Made by a program: the position numbers and the translations under genes | Part shown: one piece after another, positions 25,401-36,149 of the stretch | How positions within the stretch are numbered: the first letter of the stretch is position 1 | How the letters are laid out: every line of letters starts with the position of its first letter | Source: Margaritifera margaritifera | Lineage: Eukaryota > Mollusca > Bivalvia > Unionida > Margaritiferidae | Assembly: GCA_029931535.1 (NCBI GenBank) | Contig: JAQPZY010001405.1 | Coordinates: 124,001 to 188,000 of the forward strand | Length of the DNA: 64,000 nt | Reading direction: 5' to 3' | The notes under the pieces: generated by a model | Databases searched by the model: none | What the model was told of the DNA's origin: nothing | What the model saw: the letters and a program-made list of their open reading frames with translations, nothing else

Positions 25401-26345
25401 GCATCATAAAAGTCTTCAGCTTGACTTGTTAAGAAGAATATTGTGCTAAATCAATCGTAGAGGAATTTAAACATTAATTTAAAAACATATTGTATGGCTT
25501 GAGGAGAATAAAACTTGCACACGAACACAAAATAATTACATTATCTCTAGTCCTATTTTAGACCTTTGCAGTTAGGAATCTACACCATCCACAATTTAGT
25601 ATGCCTCATATAAGATCTCATTTTCATGAAACGCTTCAAATTCGAGTTGTTTAATGGCATTCAAACATTTTCCTTACATATAACTCTATTATGTAAAATG
25701 TTCCTATACGAACTCCAGGTGTAGTATGGTAAATTTGTGCCTCCCCCCCCCCCTGTAAGAGTATCTTCTGGAATAATATTATTTTTGTATTAACACGTCA
25801 ATACACACATGTTATCGTGCAATATTTCATAGCGTATTACATATTACAGTCGAAATAAAGTTGTTTGTTTACTAAAATAATATTTTTCATTTTAAAACGA
25901 ATGAATCTGGGGCATGACATGAAATATATTGAACAATTTCAGTGCGCATACAGATCAGAATAAGTAAATAAGATAGCCTCGTTAATATCTTGTTAGATTG
26001 TGTCAAACGATTACTACGTTCATGCGTACTTGAAAGAAGTTGATTGGTGCTCTCTTCCCTCGCTTCGCCATCAGAGCACAAAGTTCGATTTATTGAGAAA
26101 CAGCTCTCGCGTGACTCGCGACAACAGCAATAAATCATCCAGCACGAAAGTACACTACTTTTCTTGATTTGGTCCAGTTAGTCCTGCGAGAAGCTGCGTA
26201 ATAAAAGGTATTTCTTGACCAGAACGGCACGTCGACTCCAAAAAACTTGTGAAACTTCCAGTAAAGGGCATATCTTTGAGGCAGACTTATGTATTCTGTT
26301 AACATCATATTGAATTTATATTTGTTATTTAACAGAAGAAATATC
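22488..26345. other. Long stretch without recognisable genes
   Basis: Several frames of 60-91 codons occur (for example plus 23800-24048 and 24581-24856, minus 25887-26138) but none has domain signatures, splice context or a clear composition shift. Three degenerate 28-bp repeats with agacgtaggattactcgtg lie at about 23050-23130. A hairpin aggaagc/gcttcct is at 23528-23556. A C-run is at 25743-25754. CpG-bearing sequence at 26030-26250 is the only composition change; I cannot say what it is. Confidence 0.35.
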
Positions 26346-27656
26346 AACTGAAAGAATGATTGAAATGAGTTACAACAATGTGTTATAGTTATTTCTTCTA
26401 AATATCCCACTGAAAGAATGATTGGAATGAGTTACAACAATGTGTTTGTAGTTATTTCTTCTAAATATTTCACTGAAAGAATGATTGGAATGAGTTACAA
26501 CAATGTGTTTGTAGTTATTTCTTCTAAATATTCCACTGAAAGAATGATTGGAATGAGTTACAACAATGTTTTGTTAGTTATTTCTTCTAAATATTCCACT
26601 GAAAGAATGATTGGAATGAGTTACAACAATGTGTTTGTAGTTATTTCTTCTAAATATCCCACTGAAAGAATGATTGGAATGAGTTACAACAATGTGTTTG
26701 TTGTTATTTCTTCTAAACATCCCACTGAAAGAATGTCTGGAATGAGTTACACCAATATGTTGTTAATGATTTCTTCTAAACATCCCACTGAAAAAATGTC
26801 TGGAATTAGTTACAACAATGTGTTATAGTTATTTCTTCTAAATATTCCACTGAAAGATTGATTGGAATGAGTTACAACAATGTGTTTATAGTTATTTATT
26901 CTAAATATTCCACTGAAAGAATGATTGAATGAGTTACAACAATGTGTTTGTAGTTATTTCTTCTAAATATTCCACTGAAAGATTGATTGGAATGAGTTAC
27001 AACAATGTGTTTGTAGTTATTTCTTCTAAATATTCCACTGAAAGATTGATTGGAATGAGTTACAACAATGTGTTTATAGTTATTTATTCTAAATATTCCA
27101 CTGAAAGAATGATTGAATGAGTTACAACAATGTGTTTATAGTTATTTATTCTAAATATTCCACTGAAAGAATGATTGAATGAGTTACAACAGTGTGTTTG
27201 TAGTTATTTCTTCTAAATATTCCACTGAAAGAATGATTGGAATGAGTTACAACAATGTTTTGTTATTTATTGCTTCTAAATGTCCCACTGATAGAATGAT
27301 TGGAATGAGTTACAACAATGTGTTTGTAGTTATATCTTCTAAATATTCCACTGAAAGAATGTCTGGAATGAGTTACAACAATGTGCTATAGTTATTTCTT
27401 CTAAATATCCCACTGAAAGGATGATTGGAATGAGTTACAACAATGTTTTGCTAGTTATTTCTTCTAAATATCCCACTGAAAGAATGATTGGAATGAGTTA
27501 CAACAATGTGTTTGTAGTTATTTCTTCTAAATATTCCACTGAAAGAATGTCTGGAATGAGTTACAACAATGTGTTTGTAGTTATTTCTTCTAAATATTCC
27601 ACTGAAAGAATGATTGGAATGAGTTACAACAATTTGTTTTGAGTTATTTGTTGTAA
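26346..27656. repeat. 63-bp minisatellite, about 21 copies
   Basis: Units of 63 bp with ccactgaaagaatgattgga, atgagttacaacaatgtgtt and gtagttatttcttctaaata. Some copies carry one- or two-base deletions that shift the frame (for instance near 26822, 26925 and 27116). Between deletions the 21-codon period leaves frames of up to 136 codons reading MIGMSYNNVFVVISSKYSTER. The frameshifts argue that these are not translated. Confidence 0.96.
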
Positions 27657-28369
27657 ATATCCCCCCCCCCAAAAAAAATAAAAAAATAAAAAATAGTCAA
27701 TGAAAAAATAAAGAATGAATCTTGAGAGAAAGACCTTTTATGTTTTCACGAAGATTAATTTTCATACCGAACAAGAATCAGGACAGAAAACAATGGAATA
27801 ATTTTACTTGTACCCGGTCCGTCAATCATCTTGAGACCTCGCACGCTTCAGGATATAACCGAATAATGGGAAAATAAAGTACATGTTAGGTAAAGGTTAG
27901 ATTTCAGAACTCTTCTGTCTGACATACGAGTTAATATGGCGCAGATAACAATATTTCTCCACGAATAAGCTTAATATAGATTTTCTAAGAAAGATATATT
28001 TCTTTCAAAACTTGGAATTCATGTAATATTCATTGATAACGGTTTTATTTTCCTTCTAAAAATCTATAAATTGCAATCATGCAACAATATGTGTTGTGTT
28101 ACAACTCTATCGTGAATCAAAATTACATGCATAATTTGTTCAACTATATTTCTTGGGTAGTCAAAGTAGGTAGATAGGTACCTGACTGGTTAAGTGCCTA
28201 CGAATATAAAGTGTTTCAGATGTCGGTCACCAAATTTGCAATTTGTAATATTTATAATTTTGGCAAAATATGTTTGAATTTGACGAAAAACTTTTGGTTT
28301 TCCAAAATATTCAACACAAAATAATTACAATCTGCTTATAAAATAATTTCAACTGTTAGTTGTGTCGCT
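27657..28369. other. Unassigned AT-rich stretch
   Basis: Begins with a C-run and A-rich tract (27661-27695) at the array edge. Nothing else recognised. Confidence 0.4.
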
Positions 28370-28450
28370 ACTAATTCTATCACAAATGAATGCGCGCTAC
28401 TAATCCTATCGTAAATGAATGCGCGCTACTAATCCTATTCTAAATGAATG
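28370..28450. repeat. 31-bp tandem repeat, 3 copies
   Basis: Three units with gctactaatcctat and aaatgaatgcgc. Confidence 0.85.
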
Positions 28451-29141
28451 CTGTAACCAGAACATTGTTGCGACGACCGTTTGAGCTAATTGTCCCACAG
28501 CTGCCTTTTGAATACTGTACACAAAGGTAATTAAAAACAAATGCAACTGTTGATTTAATTAAGGTTAAATTAGGTATTGAAAGCTACTCCTAAAGATAAA
28601 GCTTCTTTAAGTGGTTTTGATATTATTTATGACACGTTAGATATTCGGGTTGAAGTAATATCATCCAAGGACTTTTCCTTTCTTAGAAAAGAAAAGAAAA
28701 AGAAAGAAATCATTAATCCGTTTATTGCAGACCTGTGTCTTAGTCGTCATTGAAACTGAAAAACACCGGGAGAAACGGAAAGAGGGGTTTTATGTATACG
28801 TAACAACAGTCTGATCTCATTTGTGCCAGTTTTATCATCTGCTTTCACTTTATAAACAATCAACATTTCGTATTCACAGGGCAAATGAAGGGAATTTTGT
28901 TTTAGTTGTCAATGTATGGAGAAAACAAATCATCAAAAATATTAGCTCCATACCTTTATTCAATACTGTACAAAGTTTACTTCTGCAGTTTGTAATGCTG
29001 CAGTCGCTCTTTATATTCTATGTCCAGAATACAAAAGGGGATAATTTTTGCTAAATATTTTTTATCTTTTTTTCTTACGAATTATTTAAATTTCTACATG
29101 AACAATTAAGTTGTTTCGCTTTAAGGCGATATACTTTTCTC

Positions 29142-29179
<38 letters not shown>

Positions 29180-29306
29180 TATTTGTTATGGAATCGCAGA
29201 TACACATTAAATGCAATAGAGTTTAAAGGGTAATAGCAAAAACGTCTTCAAATAATCATTTTGGCGAAACGTTTGGTGAAAAAATTATGAATGTCAGCGG
29301 GAACAC

Positions 29307-29307
<1 letters not shown>
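28451..29307. other. Unassigned stretch with poly(T)
   Basis: A poly(T) run of about 35 bp lies at 29142-29176. The 77-codon frame at 28821-29054 has no domain features. Confidence 0.4.
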
Positions 29308-29338
<31 letters not shown>

Positions 29339-29380
29339 TGTATGTATGTATGTATGTATGTATGTATGTATGTATGTATA
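29308..29380. repeat. (TATG)n microsatellite
   Basis: About 18 TATG units. Unlike the tracts at 9.0 and 61.3 kb, no LINE 3' end with gttaaac was found beside it. Confidence 0.97.
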
Positions 29381-30860
29381 TGCATTGCTTGAATTTTAAA
29401 TAGTTATCTTCAAATATATATTCCATTATTCCATTAGGTTTCCCTGTAAACAATTAATTTCTTATTCGCACGTTGTAAACTCTAAATTCTTTTACACTTG
29501 TAGGTGAAGGAAAAGCAAAACTTAGTAATAGGTAAATTGTTCGTGACACAATTGTTTGTAGATTTTCTCAGCATATTTGCATGATGTATAACATCACTTG
29601 CAATTATTTACTAAGCTCTCAATAATGTATTGATATGTGGGCAAAACTATTATTAAGTTAAGATATTACTTATCTCTGGCAGGCCACAGAATAAACTCAT
29701 TTCCTGCTATGCTATTTTAAAGTGCCTGGCCGTCATGCAATGTTATAGAGGACAATATACCCGTTCCCATTCCTTTCACTTTATTATTTATTGCATACCT
29801 GGCTAAGAAATCATTTAATGAGCACTTTATGTATACAAGAATGTGTAACGAAGCATGTTAAACGTATAAGTACTACATGCACCGTGGTCACGCTGACTGC
29901 TTTTTGTGAAAGAAAAAAATTACAGATAAGTACCTAAAGGTAAAATCTTAAATAGATTGTTACCGTCTGGGATCCAAATAATTTTAGTGACCACGTGTCG
30001 CCTGGGTTCTCTGTCGGTAAAATTAAAAATATCTTGTAAATGTAACCTTCTCTCAGCAATTTTCTTTCATATCTTGCTCGGCCAAAAATAAATAGCCCGA
30101 AAACTAGTCATCAAACAAATTACTATTGATTTCATCCAATTATTTTTCAGGAATAGTAAGAAACAAAAGCCTATATAGCGACAGAGAAAATATTTTTAAA
30201 GACATTAAAATGCCTATCTTGCTGAAATTAAGCAACAACAGTTTTTACATTAAGTTAGCAGCGAGCGGAAGAGTTTACCTAGTGGTGTGTCTGAACAACT
30301 CTACAGTATCGTGTAAAGCACTTTGAAAAATCTTCTATCTGAGTATAGGTGTGATGTGGAAAAGGCAAATCCCTCTAATTTTATGGTACTAAAAGTTGCC
30401 CATACATAGCCTTTGCAACCGGCACGGTCGCGGCCGGAGAAGAATCAAACCTCTACCCCCCCCCCCCCCCATTCCCAGTATTAGCACAAACCTCTCGATC
30501 CCAAACAGTGGACTATCAACATAACACCGATAACCATGATGAAAACAAATTATGGCTTCTCAGAGGATGGAGTCAACACTTATTTTTTGTTTTAGACAGT
30601 CACAAGAAGTTTGTGATTATATGTCTTAGTGTGATATAAATCTAAAAAAAATGTATGTTTTTTTTTTCAAACATATTAATAATCACAGGAAACGGTTCAC
30701 AGAAAGGCGAAACAAAATAGTAGATTTATGATCGTTTACTATAAACAAAACTAATAAAATAAAAAAATTGTGTGTAAATTGCAAAATTATATTTCTTGTT
30801 TGCGTTGTTTATTTTCCACCATTGGGTTCTACTATTTAAATTTTTTTTTATAGTAATATT
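29381..30860. other. Unassigned AT-rich stretch
   Basis: Contains a poly(C) run at 30453-30470. The short frames at 30126-30326 and 30726-30914 have no supporting features. Confidence 0.4.
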
Positions 30861-30864
30861 TCTG

Positions 30865-31395
30865 GAAGGCTGAACTTCGACCGGAATGTGTACCGTGCCA
30901 GTGTGCAGTGACATTGGATCACATTCTTGCTGAGTGAATCAATTTCCAAACTGCGATGTTATCTCAGTCAGGCAGTTTTCGATGGTGTTCCGCCAGAAGA
31001 AAAAAAGATGTACATGTTAAAAGAATTTGATTTATGTAACACATTTTTTAACCTATATTTTAAAGGACTATACCCTGTTCAGCTCTTTGACTTACTGTAT
31101 ATACATTTGGCATATTTTACCTTTTACATTTTATCTTGTAAGAGAACATATTTACCTTTCTTTGGAAGAGTTTATCTTTCTGAAGATCTTAGCAATTTTA
31201 AACCTTTATATTTTTAACCTTTTTAAGATCGTTGATTTTTATCTCGAGGGACTACATATTTACATTAATCTGGAAGAGTTTATCTTCTTAATGTAATTTT
31301 TCTCTATATTTTTAGAACTAACTTTCAGTCGGCATTGTATATCCAGGATTGTGCTGGCATACCTTTAAACCCCTATATACATACATCGTAATGTT
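30865..31395 (+). pseudogene. LINE ORF2 C-terminus and 3' UTR
   Basis: Plus-strand reading from about 30870 gives ELRPECVPCQCAVTLDHILA, the Cys-rich C-terminal segment of RNase H-bearing LINEs (pattern C..C.......H.l..C, last Cys in AECINF), followed by FDGVPPEE and a short tail. The 3' UTR from about 31060 shares blocks with 3.6-3.97 kb and ends with cagtcggcattgtata, ccaggattgtgctgg and tttaaacccctatatacata, equivalent to the ends at 61.3 and 3.61 kb. It is 5'-truncated near 30860 and followed at once by a second, different LINE in the same orientation. Confidence 0.8.
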
Positions 31396-32671
31396 TTTCA
31401 TAATATTCAGTCACATATAAAAGTGTTTTAAAACAGAAGTTTTGACTTGATTCTTGTTCATGATTTAAACTCTAGAACTGGTTGTAATACAGATAGGTTA
31501 ATTTATGCTAATCCATTGCCTCTTCAAAGAGATGCATTTGTTTCTGAATGTATAAAGACAGAGTATCGATAGACAGTAGAACTCATGCTTTTAATACTGT
31601 TTAGTTGATATGTGCAATGCTTCAGTTGCACGAACTGGAAATGGTTTGTTATATAGAGATAAAAATATAGACCAATTTTTGCACAGCGTCTAATGAGTTA
31701 TAGGTTATTTACTTCTGCTCGATGATTCTTTTAACAATTTATCGGACTTCTTTGTGAATGATTGTGTCGAATTTTCTCATCATTCAACTTTGAAATTCCC
31801 GTTACGTTCGAAATTAACTTATTTTAAAAATAAGTAATACTTCAAGTCGAATTGTCCAAACTTTGCCTAGATTGGATGAGTTATACTGAAATGGATTTAC
31901 AGATTCACTTATTAGAAGTCAACAATTATTTGATAATGTTGTATGAAATATTGATAGGGAGGAAACTCAGACTATTTCTTTAGCTGTTTACAACTTTATG
32001 AATGTTGTAAATATCTGGAAGCCGTTTTTTGAAAGAAACAAATATTGTACATACATAATGTGTACTTCACTGATTCCAGATAGTGTATTGTTTAAAATGG
32101 ACAACGTTATGCTGAAGAGAAACGGAACGCAAATAGAGCAAATTACGAATATATCCAAGGTCCACGATTGAAAATGATTTAAATATTATGTTGCAAGCTA
32201 AGAAGGACTAAAAAAATGTTTCAAGATGGAAAAAGGTAAATACAATAAAACATTTATATACAAATTACAGACCTAAGAACAAAAAGCACAAGACGGTAAT
32301 CGACGTGTTCTATTAAAAACTCATCGCGACCACCAGAGAAAATAATAAGATCAAAACAGTTTATTGTTCATTATGAACATGATTATTTTCTACAAGTGAA
32401 AGTTGAAGTTTTTATGATATATATTGATCATAATTCTGCTAATATCAATCTTGATACAGTCTTGGGAAAATGAGATGATAATATATCTAGTCACGGTATT
32501 AAAAAGACTATTTTGATTTAAATCGGAACAAACATGGAGGAAGAGATGATATAATTAGTTAATATTTTATTTTCCATATCTGATGACAATTTTCAAGCCC
32601 ATTTTTGTTAGTAGTAATTTTCTTCGCATTTGAACTTAAGGTGTTACTGTTTCCATTTTAAAGAAGGGATA

Positions 32672-32673
<2 letters not shown>

Positions 32674-32766
<93 letters not shown>
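32674..32766. repeat. (AT)n(GT)n microsatellite inside LINE
   Basis: About 64 bp of AT and 28 bp of GT repeats lying between the linker region and RT domain of the large LINE. Confidence 0.97.
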
Positions 32767-32767
<1 letters not shown>

Positions 32768-33778
32768 TCCTAATAATTATAGAGGAATTACTCTTGTTAT
32801 GCATGTCTAAGTCGTTTACTAGTGTATTAAGCAATATGATTAATGAGTGGTCAAACAAATATATAGAGGATGTCTACGTTTTTTAGTAGATATAAGGAAT
32901 TAGAACCATTGTGTTATCACGGAGGGTCGAATCCATGAGTGAAAATACAAAATGTTTCCACTTCACTCCTGAAATATTTCATTATATCTACTCAAAAAAA
33001 CATAGATTTTCTTTCTATTATATATATTTTTAAGGCAAAAACCTTCGATTTGCAAGGCTTTGTTTCTCGACTATGCGTCAATGCGATTAACGACTGCATT
33101 ACTACATCGATAAAAAGAAGTTCCGAACTTTTACAATAATTTTAGGACAGCGACTTTAAAAAATTTAGATTGTACATATAACGCTTCAAATTGTGTATTT
33201 TGTCAAATTAATGAATGTTTTCATACAAAAATTAAGAGATTTTGTTTTTGTTAACACATTTCTTGCAAGAATTTATACAGTGAACATTGATGGGGTAGTG
33301 GTTTTGTGGAAACATGACAGAACGCTCTAACAGACTTCAGAGTGTAACATCATAAAACAACAGATTTTTAATGACTGTGAGTTTAGTTGTAAGGAGTTTG
33401 GTTTCTATTTTTTTGTTTATTTCTACATTCAGACTTGAATTGTTTGTGTTGGCAAGCTTGCAGTCTATTTCGGAAACTGACGCTACACCTAAATTTCGAT
33501 TGTCATTAAATTTCTGTTGCAAACGACACTATTTAATGCCTAATTTCTCCATTGTTTTCAGACATGTTAATGATTGTGGTGACATTTAAAATCGCTACTT
33601 TAACAATTTTATAACAATATGTAATCAAAAGTTTTTCTTAAAAATGTGTACCTTTTGTCTTTGAGTGTAACAGGTATACGATACGGGTGACAGATTATCG
33701 AACTTGCATAATTCATGTGGAAAATTAATTATAAAACGTTATTACTGTCTCGACACATTTTAAGATCTGTTCATCCTG

Positions 33779-33841
33779 AGAGAGAGAGAGAGACAGAGAG
33801 AGAGAGAGAGACAGACAGAGACAGACAGAGAGAGAGAGAGA
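33779..33841. repeat. (GA)n microsatellite with GACA units
   Basis: About 63 bp of GA repeats interrupted by ACAGA. Confidence 0.96.
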
Positions 33842-33935
33842 AATGAAATAGGCCTAATTATGGAAATACAGGTCTGAAAAATATACATGAAGGCAGATAT
33901 ACTTCCAAAATGGAAAAAGAAAGTAGTTCGAAAGT

Positions 33936-33984
33936 GATATCGCCACTGTGGCGACAAAAGTGGTATCGCCCCTGTGGCGATATA
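33936..33984. repeat. Two tandem hairpin units
   Basis: tcgccactgtggcga (33940-33954, 6-bp arms) and tatcgcccctgtggcgata (33964-33982, 7-bp arms) lie 9 bp apart. The two units are about 25-bp direct repeats of each other. Confidence 0.8.
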
Positions 33985-34915
33985 ATTTTTTTCCCACTGA
34001 TTTATTTAAATATTTCATTATGAAATATATAATATAATTAAATATCAGATGCACAGTTCGGTTTTAAGAAAGAAGTCGGCATGGATGATACAAGTTTCTA
34101 TTGAGTTATATTGCAAATATGTATATAAAATAATATAAAAAAACACATGTATTCACTTTTTGTTGACTTCAGGAAAGTCTTTGATTGTGTTTATCGAAAT
34201 AGATTATCGTATAAAGTTTTTAACAGTGGTATAAGTGGCAAAATGTTCTAAATACTACCTACAATGTATTAAAGAGTACAATAGTAATAGTTTTACTTTT
34301 GAGATCTTTAACACACTATGTCAATTATGACATTGACGTACGGCGATGGGATGTATTATTACCAATGTTATTCTGTTTGTTTTGTTGAAGATTTGGAAAA
34401 TTACAGATGAGTCATTTATTTGGTTTTTCTCTTGATATAATATCAATTTTTCTTCATATGTTTGCTGATGATATTATTGTATTAGCTGATTCTAAGGAAG
34501 AACACCAAACAACGTTTGCTACGCTCTATGATAATCGTGAAAAGTGAGGACTAACTGTAAATACAGAGAAAAATATAAAAAAAGATTGTGATATTTCGAA
34601 AGAGGGTAAAATATGAGAAGATGAAGCATGGAGTTACTCGGGTCGTTGATCGAGAGTGTTGAGGAGTTTACTTACCTTGGTCTCATTGTAATTGTAACTT
34701 TTGCAGAGCACTCCAATACGGGTATAAAATAATCTCAGATCTCAAAGAATGTTTTCTTAAAGTTAACGAAAAACTAAAACTTTCTTACTTCTTTGTAACT
34801 TCAATAATTAATTATGTGTCAATAATTTGGGATTTTCATTAAATAAAATTCTAAAGAGAGACGTCACTTAACGTTTTTGAAATTTCAACCGTAAATGATA
34901 CTGTTTATGGTGAAT

Positions 34916-35340
34916 CAGTGGCGTAGCTAGAAATTCTGCCCCCCCCCCCCGGCAAAACTTAAAATCGTGAAATATTGGTTCCACATTTTAGGTTTAAAAA
35001 GTATTATATTGAAAGCAGTGCATACTATACTGTGTGAAACTGTAAAAAAGATCAAATTTCAACTGGGTTTATCTTTTGAAAAATATGCATTGTCAACATA
35101 GTTTTGCTTTTATTTGAATGTTTCCAAACTGTTATTTGGATGTTTCCAAACTGTTATTTGAATGTTTCCAAACTGTTATTTGGATGTTTCCAAACTGTTA
35201 TTTGGATGTTTCCAAACTGTTATTTGAATGTTTCCAAACTGTTATTTGAATGTTTCCAAACTGTTATTTGGATGTTTCCAAACTGTTATTTGGATGTTTC
35301 CAGACTTTGTTAATACTGATGATTATTTACCTATTTTCAT
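34916..35340. mobile_element. Second LINE insertion with a hAT-like end
   Basis: LINE coding homology stops after VYGE and the next bases are cagtggcgtagctag, followed by a C-run. CAGTGGCGTAGC is a terminus I associate with hAT-type DNA transposons in animals. No inverted counterpart (gctacgccactg) is present downstream, so only one end is visible. The insert also contains the 22-bp repeats at 35111-35308. Right boundary is approximate. Confidence 0.35.
35111..35308. repeat. 22-bp minisatellite, 9 copies
   Basis: Nine units of tatttggatgtttccaaact type, alternating only between gaatg and ggatg, so the array is young. Confidence 0.96.
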
Positions 35341-35746
35341 AATTCGAGTACAAGATAAGTATTTGTCAGAATGATATACTTTAGTGTCTAATTCTCCAAA
35401 ATTTTTACATTCTAAAAAAAAACAATAAGAAAAGATGATTTTCTTTGTAGCAATAACTTATATGATTGTAAACACTGATATGCTCTTATTATGTTGCGTC
35501 TTTCATCACATCAATTGACGATCGATACCAGCAGATATGGTGCTAATAGAATTAAGTGATATAAAATACTGTTTAGTATGTGGCAGTGGTGATATCTAAG
35601 ATGGGTATCGTTTTTATTTAGCTGAAAAGCTTATTATGCACTAAGAACGAAACTTATGCAGAGATATTATTGTAGTAGACCAAGTATGTTTACATGTATT
35701 GAATTACTTACCTTATCAATACAAATGTGATTTCTTACCTTTATTT

Positions 35747-35747
<1 letters not shown>

Positions 35748-35828
<81 letters not shown>
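35748..35828. repeat. (TC)n(TA)n microsatellite
   Basis: About 40 bp TC and 38 bp TA, within the 3' region of the large LINE. Confidence 0.96.
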
Positions 35829-35831
<3 letters not shown>

Positions 35832-36149
35832 TGTTGCTCATGGTATTATTATTTATTATACTTATTCTATCATCTGACGGACATGTACTGATGTTACTCT
35901 GAATGTTTGTGAGTATTTGTATTAAATGTGATTTGTAACATTTAAAATATGACACTTTTTCATAAATGATTTCATGCTTGTGTAAGACTGGATTTATGTT
36001 AAATATATTTTATATATTTACAACAATTTTCTGATCTCATGACCATGCTTAACTTAGATTTTTGTACTCTGCAAGCATGTAATTCAAAAAAAAAAAGAAC
36101 TAAACTGAGCTCTTCAGCAACCCATCTCTGCTTCTTTGAGCACAAGACT

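Larger units (their letters stand above)
32866..34022. mobile_element. Insertion splitting the LINE RT, nature unknown
   Basis: The RT coding sequence is continuous in homology up to NEWSNKY (about 32863) and resumes at SDAQFGFK (34048). The intervening 1.16 kb is foreign to the RT. A 9-bp direct repeat aaatatata flanks it (32857-32865 and 34023-34031), compatible with a target duplication but weak in AT-rich DNA. No terminal inverted repeats or coding frame with recognisable domains were found; the 72-codon frame at 33371-33589 is unremarkable. It contains a GA microsatellite (33779-33841) and a pair of tandem hairpins (33940-33982). Confidence 0.5.
31440..35900 (+). pseudogene. Large LINE: endonuclease, reverse transcriptase, C-terminus
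   Basis: A long but frameshifted non-LTR retrotransposon. Endonuclease remains include HDLNSRTG (31461-31484; the family motif is GDFNSRTG) and SHHSTL near 31776 (normally SDHSP). The linker region follows, with RLDELY and NIWKPFFER at 31869-32039. RT starts at about 32765 with DPNNYRGITL and NMINEWSN; it resumes after an insertion with SDAQFGFK (34048), LFVDFRKVFD (34160) and the catalytic FADD at 34461-34472. Then come VEEFTYL-like and VNDTVYGE (to 34915). After a second insertion the C-terminus returns as HRYALIMLRLSSHQLTID (about 35480-35530) and SRPSMF, followed by 3' UTR to about 35.9 kb. Numerous stops and shifts show it is inactive. It is the best-preserved element of its family here; clade unassigned. 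Confidence 0.88.

Noticed and set aside
26418..27642. Series of open frames repeating MIGMSYNNVFVVISSKYSTER
   Set aside because: The 63-bp period keeps frames open, but several units carry frame-breaking deletions and there is no gene context.
29308..29380. LINE tail at the TATG tract
   Set aside because: No 3' UTR landmarks (gttaaac, ccaggattgtgct) on either side.
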